Shown here one piece after another: positions 34,698-45,839 of a stretch of DNA of 64,000 nt (positions are counted from its first letter, which is position 1; each line of letters opens with the position of its first letter). The stretch comes from Amborella trichopoda. Its lineage: Eukaryota > Streptophyta > Magnoliopsida > Amborellales > Amborellaceae. The stretch lies in the NCBI RefSeq assembly GCF_000471905.2, contig NW_006495906.1, forward strand, positions 2,421,702-2,485,701, read 5' to 3'. The translations under genes and the position numbers were made by a program. The notes under the pieces were generated by a model, which ran no database searches, was not told the origin of the DNA, and saw nothing but the letters and a program-made list of their open reading frames with translations.

Positions 34698-35602
34698 TAC
34701 AAAGTTTGAAAAAATAAGACTTGCTCACTCTCGAGAGAGTTCACAACTTTGACTCCTGAAACTAGTCAATTACCACCATCGTTCATCTCCCTCTCTCTCT
34801 CTACTCTCTCTCATGCTTGAGGGCTTGAAGCCTTCGAATCTCCATCTTTTAAATTCTTGAGCCTAGAAAACTACTCTATCTTATTAATGCCTTGATCTCT
34901 CTCCCTCTCCTTCTTTAAAGCCTTCAACATATTTGCAAGGTGGGCTCTCTTGCTAAGGTCTCTTTTAAAGGCTTAAAAACTTTTCCCTCTCTCTCTTCAC
35001 TTGAAGGATCGAACAACTATAATCAAAGAAACTCGAGGAAGCCTGTAATGGCGTCAAGATGAACACCAACTTCGTGGATCTCATTCACAAAGCCGCCCCT
35101 TCACCTCACTCGCCTCCACCTCCATGAAACTAACGAACCAAAATCCCTCTGACTCCAAACCCTAGAATTCCAAGACAGCTCTGATTTGGACTCGGAAGAA
35201 GATGAGCAGACCTTCTGAGAATTAGGGCACAAAAATTATGGCAATAATTCCTCTGCTTTGGGAGCATTTCACTTCAACCATTGGCATCATCATTAACCCA
35301 TAATCTCACAAGATCTCTCTCTACAGGCCATCAGCATCAATCACTTGGGAACTTTAAACTAATTCCCTTGATAAAGGCCTATTCTACAAAATTGACTTTG
35401 ACGACTCTGCAATGCTTTCTTAGTGCACTCCAGTCTGCAATTGTGGCCTTTGCCATTGAGAAAAGAGAAGGGCTTAGAAGGGGTACTCCAGTCTGCCATT
35501 GTGGCTTCGCCATTGCACTCCAGTCTGCAATGATTTATTCCAAATTAGGGTTTCAGGAATTAAATGAACATCTTACCAGTGAAAGAGAATAAATAAATAT
35601 CT
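34698..35602 (-). other. LINE 5' UTR with internal repeats
   Basis: Non-coding part between the ORF1 start and the target duplication. CT-rich near 34780-34830. Three copies of an ACTCCAGTCTGC-AT motif (about 35427, 35484, 35516) form a short repeat array. The plus-strand open frame across 35281-35592 has no recognisable protein and is not called. Confidence 0.55.
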
Positions 35603-35821
35603 TTAAAAAAAAAAAGAAGAAGACTTCCAAGTCTTAGAAATGTGCATCTTGTAAAGTATTTATCTAAATCATTGATTTTTAAGATTTTTAAGTATGCATA
35701 GATCTATTTAATTTACACTATTTTAAGTTTTAAATTTTATAAATAGATATAAAATAAATTTTTAGGCCATCATAAAGATTTTCGATACTGAAACATCTTT
35801 CGATAGTATTTGCAAGTACTC

Positions 35822-35995
35822 CTTACTTTACTTTGATTGTTTAGGACATCAGCCCTATACAAATCACACCCATTAAACAACAGAGCGAAAAAATAAACAT
35901 AAAATACTTTACTTTGATTGTTTAGGACCTTAGCCCTATACAAATCACCCATTAAACAATCCTCAGCGGGGAAAAATAAACAGGGAGACATGAAT
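35822..35995. repeat. 91-bp tandem duplication
   Basis: ACTTTGATTGTTTAGGAC and CCCTATACAAATCAC recur with a 91-bp period. The first copy contains small insertions. A further degenerate relative (CTTTGGGTGTTTAGAAAC) lies at about 37137 and 37282. Confidence 0.75.
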
Positions 35996-37562
35996 TATCC
36001 CAAGGAGGGTGGACCCAAACTGTCGTCCACATGCTCACTGGATAGTGATGTTATCCTAAACACTGACCATCATCGTACAATTTTATGTTGGAAGATGATT
36101 TTGGCATGCTCCGATCATCTTTAATCATGTTGATGGACCACCAATTTTGTGTATCATTGATTTGCATCTCTGTGGAATAATCTAAAGAAAGAAAGAATTG
36201 TGGCAAATTAGAGGCATGAAACACGGTGAGCATGGACCATGCATTTGACCAATAATGAACAAATAAAAAGTAAAAAGTGATTTTGATTTCTCAGAAGTCA
36301 AATAAAAAATGATTTGAATTTTTCAGAAGTAATGATCTAAGTGCCTAAAAAAACAAAAGAAACAAAAATATATTTTGCAAGTTATGCTCTGTTTTTATTA
36401 TTTGTGTGGATATGTGCTTCTGCGCTGTTCTTACTTTTGCCAAGTAAGAAGCCTACTTGGCAAAAGTAAACGTCTTGAGCTGTGTTCGTAAAATTGAACT
36501 GGAACAGTTAACCGAATATGGGTCAGAAGCGGTTTAATCGGTCTAATCAGTAAATCAGTCGATTCAACCATTCTAACAGGACAATTCTCGAGGCGGTCAA
36601 AAAATTGTTGAAAAAAATAAAAGAGATACAAAAAATATACTAAAATATAAAAAATATCTAAATAATGATTAAAAAAGAAAACACATTCAAATGACGTTGA
36701 AAATTAATGAAAAAAATAGATTTTAAAGGTGCCTAGGGGTATTTTTAAAAAATTTCGAAAAAGATAGAAAAATATAAAAATGAGTATTAATGACCAAAAC
36801 AATTTCTAATCTTTACCATAATGTAAAGAATATTAAAAAGTGTATCCATAATATAAAGAAAATTACCATAATCAAATTCCATATTTCTGGGATTTTATAT
36901 ATATTTTTTTGAATTTTTTTTTACGGGTCAATCACCAAAACCGCCCTAAATCGAAACCGACCAGTGACCGATTCCGATCTAACAAGGCGGTTACCGATTA
37001 GATCACCCGATTTTTCCAACATGGGTCTTGAGTGAAAAGCCGACATGAATAGGAGGGGAACACGTCCGGATGCATCAAATTAAAAAGAATATGCTATGGG
37101 GAACACAACCTACATTCACTTGTCTGTAAAACCTTACTTTGGGTGTTTAGAAACTTAAAAATTCATCTGCCCTATACGTGCCCTTGAAACAAGAAAATTC
37201 ATCTGCCCTATACATGCCCTTCTAAAAAACTGACATCTTAAAATTAAACAAAGACGGTCTAATTTCCAGACTACCAAATTTGGGTGTTTAGAAACTTAAA
37301 AATCTGACTTGTTATGAAAATGCTCACATGGTGATGCTAAAGTGGATTCAAAATTTAAGATTGAGAAGATCCTCCACCTTTGAGGAAGAAGATATACTTT
37401 ACTCCTGCAAGAGCATTCTATACACGCTCATTAAGCAGTAACCTCCTGTTCCAGACTGGAGGTATGGTTGTTGATGCAATTTATCAAAGAAAGATTGTTT
37501 GCACTGGTATCATAACCCACACTTTCATTTCTTTGCATCCTTCTATGCACTTTTTCTTTTCT
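35996..37562. other. AT-rich non-coding region
   Basis: No gene supported. It contains the perfect hairpin at 36431-36469 and GGTTTAATCGGTCTAATC-like words at about 36533 that recur as near complements near 36990, possibly the ends of a degraded MITE. Confidence 0.4.
36431..36469. repeat. Perfect 16-bp hairpin
   Basis: TTACTTTTGCCAAGTA and its exact complement TACTTGGCAAAAGTAA are separated by seven bases (AGAAGCC). Confidence 0.9.
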
Positions 37563-38128
37563 GGGTGTGGTTTGCATAAGGTTGCAACCTTTTAAACAAT
37601 TCAATTAACGTGCAACTCCAAATTTTTATGATCGATGTGATTTTGATATAAAATTTTTTTGAGATGGCTTGAGAATCTATTATGATATCCAGTTATAAAA
37701 TTTTAAACTCTAAACATGGTTCAAATCAAATAGACCTATAAACACATGAAAATCTTGAAAAGACGGTCTAAATAATGTATTGCAAGATACACTATTTCAA
37801 GGACTCAAAATTTTTTTTTCTTTTCATATTCATATATCTTGATCAATTAGAGGGTTTCCAACATCCAAACAACCTTTTATGATGAATTTTTGAGGTGCAC
37901 ATTCTTTTCATATTCATGCATTTCGATGTCGAAATGATCAATTAGAGGGTTTCCAACATCCAAACAACCTTTGACGATGAATTTTTGAGGTGCACCTTTA
38001 AGTCTACATTTTAAGGTTGCAACCTTATAAAAACGTTTTTGGGTTTCCAACATCCAAACGACCTTTTACGATGAATTTTTAAGGTGCACCTTTAATTCTA
38101 CATTTTAAGGTTGCAACCTTATAAAAAA
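37563..38128 (+). mobile_element. MITE of the palindrome-capped family, copy 3
   Basis: Starts GGGTGTGGTTTGCATA followed by the perfect palindrome AAGGTTGCAACCTT (37578-37591). Internal words ACGGTCTAAATAATGTATTG and TTTCCAACATCCAAAC match the other copies. The right end is amplified: the last 90 or so bases are present more than once, giving palindromes at 38013-38026 and 38107-38120. Non-coding. Confidence 0.8.
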
Positions 38129-38394
38129 ATTTTCCTTTCTTTCCTAAATATCGCTAGTTCCCTAACAAATCGTACCCTATAGATGTAAATTGGCAAGTTC
38201 ACACACATATATCATTGCTTTAGTTGATGAGGAAAAAAACATTCCAAACACAGGAAAACAAGTACTGCCTTGTCAATCGTCACACAGAGAGAGAGAGATC
38301 CTAAATGTGTTTTTAGAAAAAATATCTCCTTACCTCATATTTTTAAGTTTCATTTCTCAATAGTCCTTAGGTTTCAAAACATATCTTGAGGCAT
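38129..38394. other. Spacer between MITE and Pack-MULE-like element
   Basis: AT-rich, with a GAGAGAGAGAG run near 38287. No gene seen. Confidence 0.4.
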
Positions 38395-39548
38395 AGAAAT
38401 CTTAGGTTTTATACCTTCTAACCCCCTAGGATAATTTTTACCCACTTTAAACCTACTTTTTAGCCTAAACAAATTTAAGAAATACATCTTTTCTAAATCC
38501 CATCATTTCTCTCTCTTCCCCAAACTTCTCTGTCTTTCTCTCTCTCCCGCGAGTCTCCCTAAAGATACCATCCTTTCTCTTTCTTCCCTAAACTTCTCTC
38601 TCTTTCTCTCTCTCATGATTACCTCCGCCCAAGCACTGGCCATGGTCGGTTCCGATGGTGTGCAGTGTATATCAGAAAGCATGCACTCATTTCCCCCAAG
38701 GACGGCAAGACTCTAGTACACTGAGTTTGAGGAACTGAAAGCGTTTATGGATTTGAATTTTACATTTGAGGAGAGTGAATTGAGTCCTAGATTAAAATCC
38801 ATCATTCCTGAGCTCCAAAGAATGGTAAAGATAAATGAGAAAGAGAATGAGAAGCAAGAAGAAGAGAATAAAAATATTTTCAGACCATACTTATCAGAGG
38901 CATGGTCAGTGAGACAACCAGAGAGCAAGTTGATTCAATAGAAAATACCTGAACTGAGTTAAAGCATGGATATGAAGGAGCAACTCAAACTTTGGGCCCA
39001 TAATGTTGCCTCTACAGTGAGATAATGATAGAGAAAGCAAGGTTTATAACCATTTTTCTGCCCAAAAGAAGTTGATCTTTGTTTGTCGGACCCATGTAGC
39101 TCTAAGTGTAGTTCTGAAATTATGAAAGTAGGTAGTGTCTGCAAATTACAAGAGCCTGTAAAGGCCTGCTTTTTAAGCTTCCTCAAGAGAAGAAGAGAAG
39201 AAGATAAGATTTTATTCTTGATGTTTTTTGGGGATTAAATGTATGACGTCCACCTTGATCAGCAGAGAGGGGCAGCTTTATCGCTTGTTTTTATGCTTGT
39301 GGGAAACATAGGGGAAGAGAGAGAGGTTGAAGAAATATTGGGAGAGTGAGAGACAGGTTTGGGGAATCATGGAGGGAGAGAGACTGTGGGAGACACGAGA
39401 GAGGGAAAATAAAGAGAGAGAGAAGGGGTTTGGGGAATATAAGTGAAGAGAGAAATGATAGAATTTATAAAGTGTATATCTTTCTTATATTTGTTTGGGC
39501 TAAAAGATAGGTTTAAAGTGAGTAAAGTTAGTCAGGGGGTTAGAAGAT
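38395..39548 (+). mobile_element. Pack-MULE-like element with long terminal inverted repeats
   Basis: The left arm (about 38395-38610) and right arm (about 39310-39548) are reverse complements. Landmarks are CCTTCTAACCCCCT and AGGGGGTTAGAAG, CACTTTAAACCTA and TAGGTTTAAAGTG, and ATCATTTCTCTCT and AGAGAGAAATGAT. About 700 bp between the arms carries a DUF1685-type gene fragment. Long arms plus captured host sequence and no transposase fit a Pack-MULE. A 9-bp target duplication could not be confirmed. Confidence 0.65.
38717..39025 (+). pseudogene. DUF1685-family gene fragment captured in element
   Basis: One frame reads FEELKAFMDLNFTFEE, LSPRLKSIIPELQRM, an acidic Lys/Glu-rich spacer, RPYLSEAWSV, then KIPELS and MDMKEQLKLWAHNVASTVR, ending with TAA. 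This order (ELKG-like start, IIP-LQR, PYLSEAW, and the final D-K--L--WAH-VASTVR block) is that of plant DUF1685 proteins, whose function is not known. Two in-frame stops (38939-38941 and about 38960) and the lack of a proper start show it is not a functional gene here. The frame is otherwise preserved for about 100 codons, so capture is not very old or the sequence was under constraint. Confidence 0.75.
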
Positions 39549-39549
39549 G

Positions 39550-39935
39550 GGTGTGGTTTCTATAAGGTTGCAACCTTAAACAATCCAAAGAAGGTGCACC
39601 TCTAAATTTTATCATAACATCTAATTTTGGTGTAAAGCATTCTTAGGATTATCTCAAAATTTATTTTCATATCTAATTGTAAAATTTTAAAGTAAAAAAA
39701 TGCTTCAAATCAAGTAGATATATAAACATATGAAAATCTTGAAAATGGACAATCTAGATAATGTGTTGCAAGATACACTATTTTTTGAACTCAAAATCTT
39801 TTTTCTTTCATATTCATACAACATGATGTTGAGATGAACAATTAGAGGGTTTTTTAATATTAAAACAACATTTTCTGATGGATTTTTGAGGTGTATCTGT
39901 AATTCTACATTTTAAGGTTGCAACCTTGTATAAAA
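39550..39935 (+). mobile_element. MITE of the palindrome-capped family, copy 4
   Basis: Starts GGTGTGGTTTCTATA, with palindromes AAGGTTGCAACCTT at both ends (39564-39577 and 39914-39927). Same internal blocks and direction as copy 3. About 385 bp, probably the complete length of the family. Confidence 0.8.
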
Positions 39936-40339
39936 AATTTTCCTTAGAAGGTATGTTTTGAAATCTTAGCTCTACGGAGAAAGGCAGCCTAAAACTGGGG
40001 GATATGGAATTATTTTCCCTTATTTTTTACGGTAAATGCTGCAGAAAGGATATCATTCAAGTGGGAGAAGTTTGGTGTCCAAGAATGTGAAAGGTAAAGC
40101 TATTTTCTATGGGTTTATGTTGGATCCAAACCATTCCTATTTTTTTGAGGTTCCCTGTTTTGTAGGTAAAGTTACATATATCTTGTGTATTTTTTTTTGG
40201 ATAATTCAGTGAGGAAAACATGCCCCTAACTGTTTTTTCAAGTAAATTAGAAGTTAGCTTTTTGAAGGAGTATTAGTGGGTTAGTTTTAGTGGTGGGACT
40301 AGAAATCACAACCTGGTGACTAGGATGTGGGGTGCTACC
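39936..40339. other. Non-coding spacer
   Basis: No gene seen. It could include the start of the Copia 5' LTR, whose left edge I could not fix. Confidence 0.4.
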
Positions 40340-40815
40340 ACCATAACGCAGCCCCTTGGCATTCACTATTTTATAGGGTGGGATATCCTTTAGATTTGGG
40401 AGTTATGTTAAGCTGAAATGGTAGGAATGTGGCTTTATTTTATTATTATTTATTATTATTATTATAATAAGCCTTAGGTGATTATTATTCTTTAGCCTTT
40501 TCTCTCTATAGAAAACTTTGTAGAGAAAGAAAATGTGTATAGAAAGGTAAAGAGAAGAAGGTGAGTTCTTGGAGTCCTTGGATAAGTCTATAAGAGAGAA
40601 AATAGCATGTTTAAGAGCTTGTAAGAGAGAGCTTGAAAACCCTCACATTCTTCATATTTGCATGGTGTTCTTTTTATTAATAGAAGAGAAAATTGCTGCA
40701 TATTATTCGTAGACAATTGTTAAACCACGTAAATATTTGCTCTTCGTGTTCTTTGATTTTCTGCACTATTTTTTCCTTTATATTTACCTAAACCTTGGTT
40801 TTTATCCTCTTTAAT
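40340..40815 (+). mobile_element. Copia 5' LTR (left edge approximate)
   Basis: The block GGGTGGGATATCCTTTAGATTTGGGAGTT near 40377 recurs near 45860 in the 3' LTR, and the AGAAAGAAAATGTGTATAGAAA...GGTGAGTTC segment near 40520-40570 recurs near 45995-46040. A degenerate primer binding site, TATATCAAAGCTTAAGG, follows at 40817. Confidence 0.65.
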
Positions 40816-40816
40816 T

Positions 40817-40832
40817 TATATCAAAGCTTAAG
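40817..40832 (+). promoter_or_regulatory. Degenerate Copia primer binding site
   Basis: TATATCAAAGCTTAAG resembles TGGTATCAGAGC, the initiator tRNA-Met site, at the junction of LTR and internal region. Confidence 0.55.
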
Positions 40833-40916
40833 GTTTGAAATCCTGCTAGGCACGAGGTTTGAAGATGAGATGGATAGAGGAATTTAAATCAAATATGAAA
40901 TCCCAAAGTTGGATAA

Positions 40917-41864
40917 TCTTAGAAAAAGGAGAAAAGTGTTGGTTAATGTTTGTTTGTTGTGTAAGAATGATGAAGAGAATGGGGATCATCTATTTTTTCA
41001 TTGCCCGTATACTTATTCTCTATGGAGTTGGGCCATACAAAAAATTGGTGTACTTTTGTTTGTCCACAATCAATATTTAATCTTGCTTCTCAATTGAAAA
41101 TTCTTGGTCTCCCTAAGATGGGTGTTATGCTTTGGGATATGCTTAAGGAGTTATTTTTTAGGAGATTAGGCTAGAAAGAAAAGATGTACTTTTGATGGAA
41201 TGTCGCTTGAGTTACAAGACGTTAAGAACAATACTTTATATAGAGTTTGGAGTTGATTCAATGTCACCAAGGAGGGAAAGGGGGTAACTCGGTTTGTTTT
41301 TTAAAATAACACAGCCAATTTAGTTCTTTTGTGGTTTATGAAAGTCCGTCCAAAAGTGTGTTGGACTCTACCTGCGAGAGGATGCCTCAAGTTAAATTTT
41401 GATGGAACTTCTCTAGGAAACCTTGCTAAGGCCGGTATTGGGCGTATATGTCGAGAGAGTGAAGGTTTGGTGATTTTTTATTTTGCTGCCCCATGTGGAA
41501 TGGTGACTGCCAATTATGCTGAAATGGCAGCTTCGCTACAAGGTATTTTAATTTGGAAGGATAAGGGTTTGGGGAATGCTCTGATCATTGAAGGAGATTC
41601 CTTAAATTTTATCAATTGGTGTAATAGATCTTCTAGACTTCCGTGGAGAATGAGATCTATGTGGCTGAAAATAATGGACTTAACAAACCTATTTTTATTT
41701 ACTTTCAATCATGTATATAGAGAGAGGCGAATTTAGTTGCAAACGATTTGGCTAGGACAGGCTTTGGCTTAGACTTGTTAATGATTCCTGATTATCTATT
41801 GTAATCCACTATGTTTGTAATGAGTTTTTGAATCAATAAAATTAAGTACTCTTATAAAAAAAAA
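40917..41864 (+). mobile_element. 5'-truncated L1 LINE inserted in Copia
   Basis: Encodes NLRKRRKVLVNVCLLCKNDE and DHLFFHC (zf-RVT end), then RNase H with CLKLNFDGTSLGN, YAEMAASLQGI and IEGDSLNFINW, then a short 3' UTR with AATAAA and an A tail near 41853-41864. The flanks ATGAAATCCCAAAGTTGGAT (about 40897) and ATGAAATTACAAAGTTGGAT (about 41865) agree at 18 of 20 bases and are the target duplication. It is related to, but not identical with, the L1 at 28.6-35.6 kb. Confidence 0.85.
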
Positions 41865-41884
41865 AATGAAATTACAAAGTTGGA

Positions 41885-42700
41885 TGGTTTAAATATCTCA
41901 ACCTAGAAATTGAAGATGCATGCAATATTTGGGTAAATAGGTTGCGTCAAGGTCTTAAATGCCAAAGAAGGAAAACTTAAAAAGAGATGAGTAGTAATTT
42001 GTTGAGAATGATCATTTGGCCAAGGCAAATACCTTTTGGATGTGCCCATTTTATTCGATGTCTCCTAAGACAAATCAGCTAAAGATTTATGGGATATGCT
42101 AAAAAATAATTATCAAGGAATGTTTCTTTCTAATAATTTTTTCTTTCTCGACAACTTTATAATCTTAAGATGAGTGATGATGCTTCGTTACAACTCCACA
42201 TAAACAAGTTTAATACCCTCATTAGCGTATTGATAGCACTAGCTTTGAAAATTAATGAAGGCAAAGCAATCATAATACTTTGTTCTATGCCAATATTATG
42301 GGTTAGGACCATCATGGATCTCAGTAGTGTGAAGCCCCTGGAATTTTAATATCGTTATTTCAACATTTCTTATCGAGGAGTATTGGGGAAAGTTTAGTAA
42401 GTAATCATTTATGAATATGTTACAAGCACAAGATATATCAATGGAGAGAACTACAAGAAATGGTCAGAATAGAAGTCAAGAGGGTGTGATAAAGTTTTCA
42501 TCAGTAGAAATTCAGGCCATGTAAAGAAATATTATAATGTCAGTAGAAATTCAGGCGACGTAAAGAAATATTATAATGCACAAACAAGAAACCAGGACTC
42601 CCCTAAATCTGGTTGAAATGAGAAGTACAATTAAAGTGAGTCTCAAAGCAATTTAATAGAAAAACTTGAGTTTTCTAAAGATTAAAAAGTTATGTGTGGG
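41885..42700 (+). pseudogene. Copia Gag remnant
   Basis: Pieces LKMSDDASLQLHINKFNTLI and SVLIALALKINEG, and a CSMP-like motif, match the UBN2-type Gag of Ty1/copia elements. A knuckle-like SGHVKKYY sequence is duplicated with a 39-bp period (42502 and 42541). Many stops. Confidence 0.75.
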
Positions 42701-42962
42701 TAAGAAGGAACTTTTCCGATATTGTGCATCATTTTATGTGATCATTGGGATTAGTTTCGTAAATATCCGACATGCGATGGAGGTATTATTTTCATAGGAA
42801 ATAATGATTCATTTAAAATAGTTGGACTTGGATTTGTGTACTCAAGATATTCAATTAAGTAACATGCACAATCCTGAGTATCAGACATGTTCCAAATCGT
42901 AAAAAGAATATCTAATCATTGGGAAAATTTAACGAGCAATGTTTCAAGCTTCCAGGTGATAA

Positions 42963-43760
42963 TTGATATTTAAAAATTTCAAAGGGAGCACTAGTCATTG
43001 TGAAAAGAGAGTTAACAATGGCAGTTTGTACAAACTTATTGGAGAAACAATTTTGAGGGAGTTTGATAATGCAATGGTGGAATCCATTATACCATGGCAT
43101 GTGCACTTGAGCCACATGAGTGAACATGTAACTCAAGGTACTTCTAAATTAAAAACTGCGTCTCCAGTTTAACATCTCTTAATTTAGAATTTTTAGAGGT
43201 CATACTTATTTGAGAAATAAAATAAATTGGACATTGTTTTATCTGCCACTAAAAGTAGAGATTTTTTTTAATTGATTCACTTGGATGCATGGGAATCATT
43301 TGTTATCTCTATTAGGGGTGATACATAATTTGTCACGTTTTTATTAATAGTTTTTCCAGAAAAATGTGGATTTATTTGTTGAAAAAGAAATCTGATGCCT
43401 TCAGTTGTCTTAAGAAGTTCAACACCTTAGTAAAAAAGACAAAAGGCAAGAGTATCAAGTGTTTATGACTGCTAGGTAATTGATAATTCTTGGAACACCT
43501 CAACAAAATGGGGATGCTAAGAGGATGAATAATACCATTATGGAGAGTACCAAGTGTATGTAAAGTTTTATTAGGATAGAGCAATGTTTTTGGGCATAAG
43601 TAATTTATACAACTTATTTCCCTATTAACAAGTCCCTCTCCCAATACTGTTATTGATTACAAGATACCAAACGAGATTTGGACATGTAAACTAGTTGATT
43701 ATTCTTTTCTTTGCTTGTTTTGGGTGTGATACACATACTTTGATCTCAAAGGAAAATAAA
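42963..43760 (+). pseudogene. Copia GAG-pre-integrase and integrase remnant
   Basis: NNGSLYKLIGETILREFDNA and ESIIPWHVHLSHMSE carry the HxxxH-type zinc motif of the pre-integrase domain. Further on, GTPQQNGDAKRMNNTIMEST preserves the integrase GTPQQNG...E...N motif. The frame is broken throughout. Confidence 0.8.
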
Positions 43761-44259
43761 ACTAATTTGGATGTGAAATTCAAAAAGTACGTTTATTTCT
43801 TGTTATGTAGATGGCACATAATCCCAATCCCCAAAAAAAAAGGGGTACAGATTATGGGATTTTACTGACCACAAGACTATTCTTAGCTATAAGTTATTTT
43901 AAATAAAAATTAAATATTAAAAAGGAATAAGAATATAAAAGTAGTTGAGATATAATGCACCCATGAAAACCAGTGAAATGGTCGTCAAGACCAAGAACAT
44001 GAAATTGTCTAAGATCTTTAAGAATATTTCGATGGTGTTGGATTGACAAGATCTGAAACTCCTAAAAAGGGTCCTGTCAGCTTAACAACTATTTCTTGTT
44101 CTATGCATCTCCAATAGATGAGGAGGTGAGAATTTCTTAAATGGAAGCAAATGAAGTGCCAATAGCAAGCATTCCTAAAATAAGATAAGGACTCCCTACA
44201 AAAAAAACAAAACACAGGACTTTTTCAAATTACTAAAATGGGCAAAAGTCAATTGGCTG

Positions 44260-45000
44260 CAGGTGAGTCTTCAAGAGTAAAAAAGGTTTTCATTATATTG
44301 TTGAAAGGTACAAAGCTCGATTGGTAGTAAATTATTATGCTAAAAGATTACATACTAATTTTGATAAAATATTACAAAAATTTCCCATTTGATCACTATT
44401 AGAAATGATTTGGCTATGGTTATTTTCTTGATTTAAAGTTGGAAAAATTAAATGTGAAAACTGTTTTCTTGCACAGTGACTTAAAAGAAAAACGTTTTAT
44501 GACTAACTTGTGGATTTTGCTAAATAATGTAAGGATAATTTAGTTTATACGCTCAAGAAATCATTATATGGGTTGAACATACTCCGAGACGGTACTAACG
44601 ATTTGATTCTTTCATATTACGCTTAAATTTTTGTAGATTTGTAGCTAAGCATTATACTATTTTTTCGTAACTATAGTGATGGAAGCTTTATTATATTGTT
44701 ACATATTGATGAAATGATTGCTAGATGACCAAATAAAAAAAATATTACAAATAATTAAAGTTTTAGTTGGCCAGGAAATTTGAGATGAAGATTTGGGAAC
44801 TGTTAATTGAATTCTTGGTATGTGCATTTAGAGACAAGAAGAATAGGAAAATTTGGTCAAATTAGAAGAATTATGTAGAAAATTTTTTACAGCACTTCAA
44901 AATGCAGAATGCAAAAATTATTGTTACCCAATTTCCTGTACATATGATGTTGTCTTCGAAACAATATTCTAGCACCAAAGTATAGAAGACACAGATATCC
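44260..45000 (+). pseudogene. Copia reverse transcriptase remnant
   Basis: YKARLVVNYYAKRLHTNFDK, LVYTLKKSLYGLN and IILLHIDEMIA (from the YVDDM-type catalytic block, now altered) occur in order, separated by stops and small deletions. Confidence 0.7.
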
Positions 45001-45109
45001 TAAGTACCATTTTCATGAATAGTCATGAGCCTTATGTTTGCTATGGTTAGCACCAGATCTGACATAGTATAAGGAGTGGGAGTTGTGAGTAGATACATGG
45101 AAAATCCTG

Positions 45110-45650
45110 GCTATGATCACTGGACCACTATGGAGTGGATCGTTATTACTTGAAGAGAACTTGTAATGGTGGTATTTCTTATAATGAGATGGCTTTGAAA
45201 GTTGCGGATTATATTGATGCAACTTTTGCATGTGATTTGGATAAAAGAATATCTATTATCGAGTATATTTTTTCTTTGGGAGGTGCGCACTTAGTTTGTC
45301 ATCAAGGTTGTCGTATGTGGTAACTTTGTCATCTATAGAGTTTCATACTATATAAATTTCTCATGCATCTAAAAACGTAATTTGGCTAAACAAGTTAATC
45401 AGTGAGTTTCGAGTTGTGTAAGAAAGTATACAACTCCACTGTGATAACCAAAGTGCCTTACTTTTAGCAAGGAGTTCATCCTTCCATGGTAGCACTAAGT
45501 ATATTAATGTTGAGTACCACTTTATTCATGATGTGGTAGAAAATGCAAGAATTTTATATAAAAAGTTCATATTGATGACAATTTAGCAAATATGTTGACT
45601 AAACCTATTAGGAAATGATCACTTGATACAAAAATTCCTTGGGGCTTGTG
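45110..45650 (+). pseudogene. Copia RNase H remnant
   Basis: HWTTMEW, YLKRTCNGGISYN, VADYIDATFACDLDKR and SSFHGSTKYINVEYHFIHDV are the standard C-terminal Copia RNase H motifs (the usual DAD-type Asp is present as IDATFACD). It ends shortly before the 3' LTR. Confidence 0.8.
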
Positions 45651-45839
45651 GTTACTTGATGATTAATGATTAATATAGAATACTTTTTTGAAGAAAATCA
45701 GTCAAAATGCAAGCATGTTTACAAATAGGAAAATATTATAAGAAGAATCAATTTTCATAGGCTTAAGTGAGACCTAGAGATTTCTATTTTTTAGCGTTTC
45801 TTATTTTGTTGGTAAGCATGACATATATTCTATATATGG

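Larger units (their letters stand above)
28576..35602 (-). mobile_element. Full-length L1-type LINE, minus strand
   Basis: On the minus strand the order is 5' UTR (35602-34698), ORF1 (34697-about 32754), ORF2 with endonuclease, reverse transcriptase, zf-RVT and RNase H (about 32740-28811), a 3' UTR and an A11 tail (seen as T11 at 28577-28587). The exact 15-bp sequence TTAAAAAAAAAAAGA lies on both sides (28561-28575 and 35603-35617) as the target duplication, consistent with the TTTT/AA preference of L1 endonuclease. Length about 7.0 kb. Stops and frameshifts in both ORFs make it inactive. Confidence 0.85.

Noticed and set aside
35281..35592. Plus-strand frame of 103 codons at the L1 5' end
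   Set aside because: Lies in the L1 5' UTR on the opposite strand, built partly from the ACTCCAGTCTGC repeats. No recognisable protein.
36500..37010. Possible MITE with GGTTTAATCGGTCTAATC-like ends
   Set aside because: The inverted match near 36990 is weak and no target duplication was found. Mentioned only as a possibility in the region entry.
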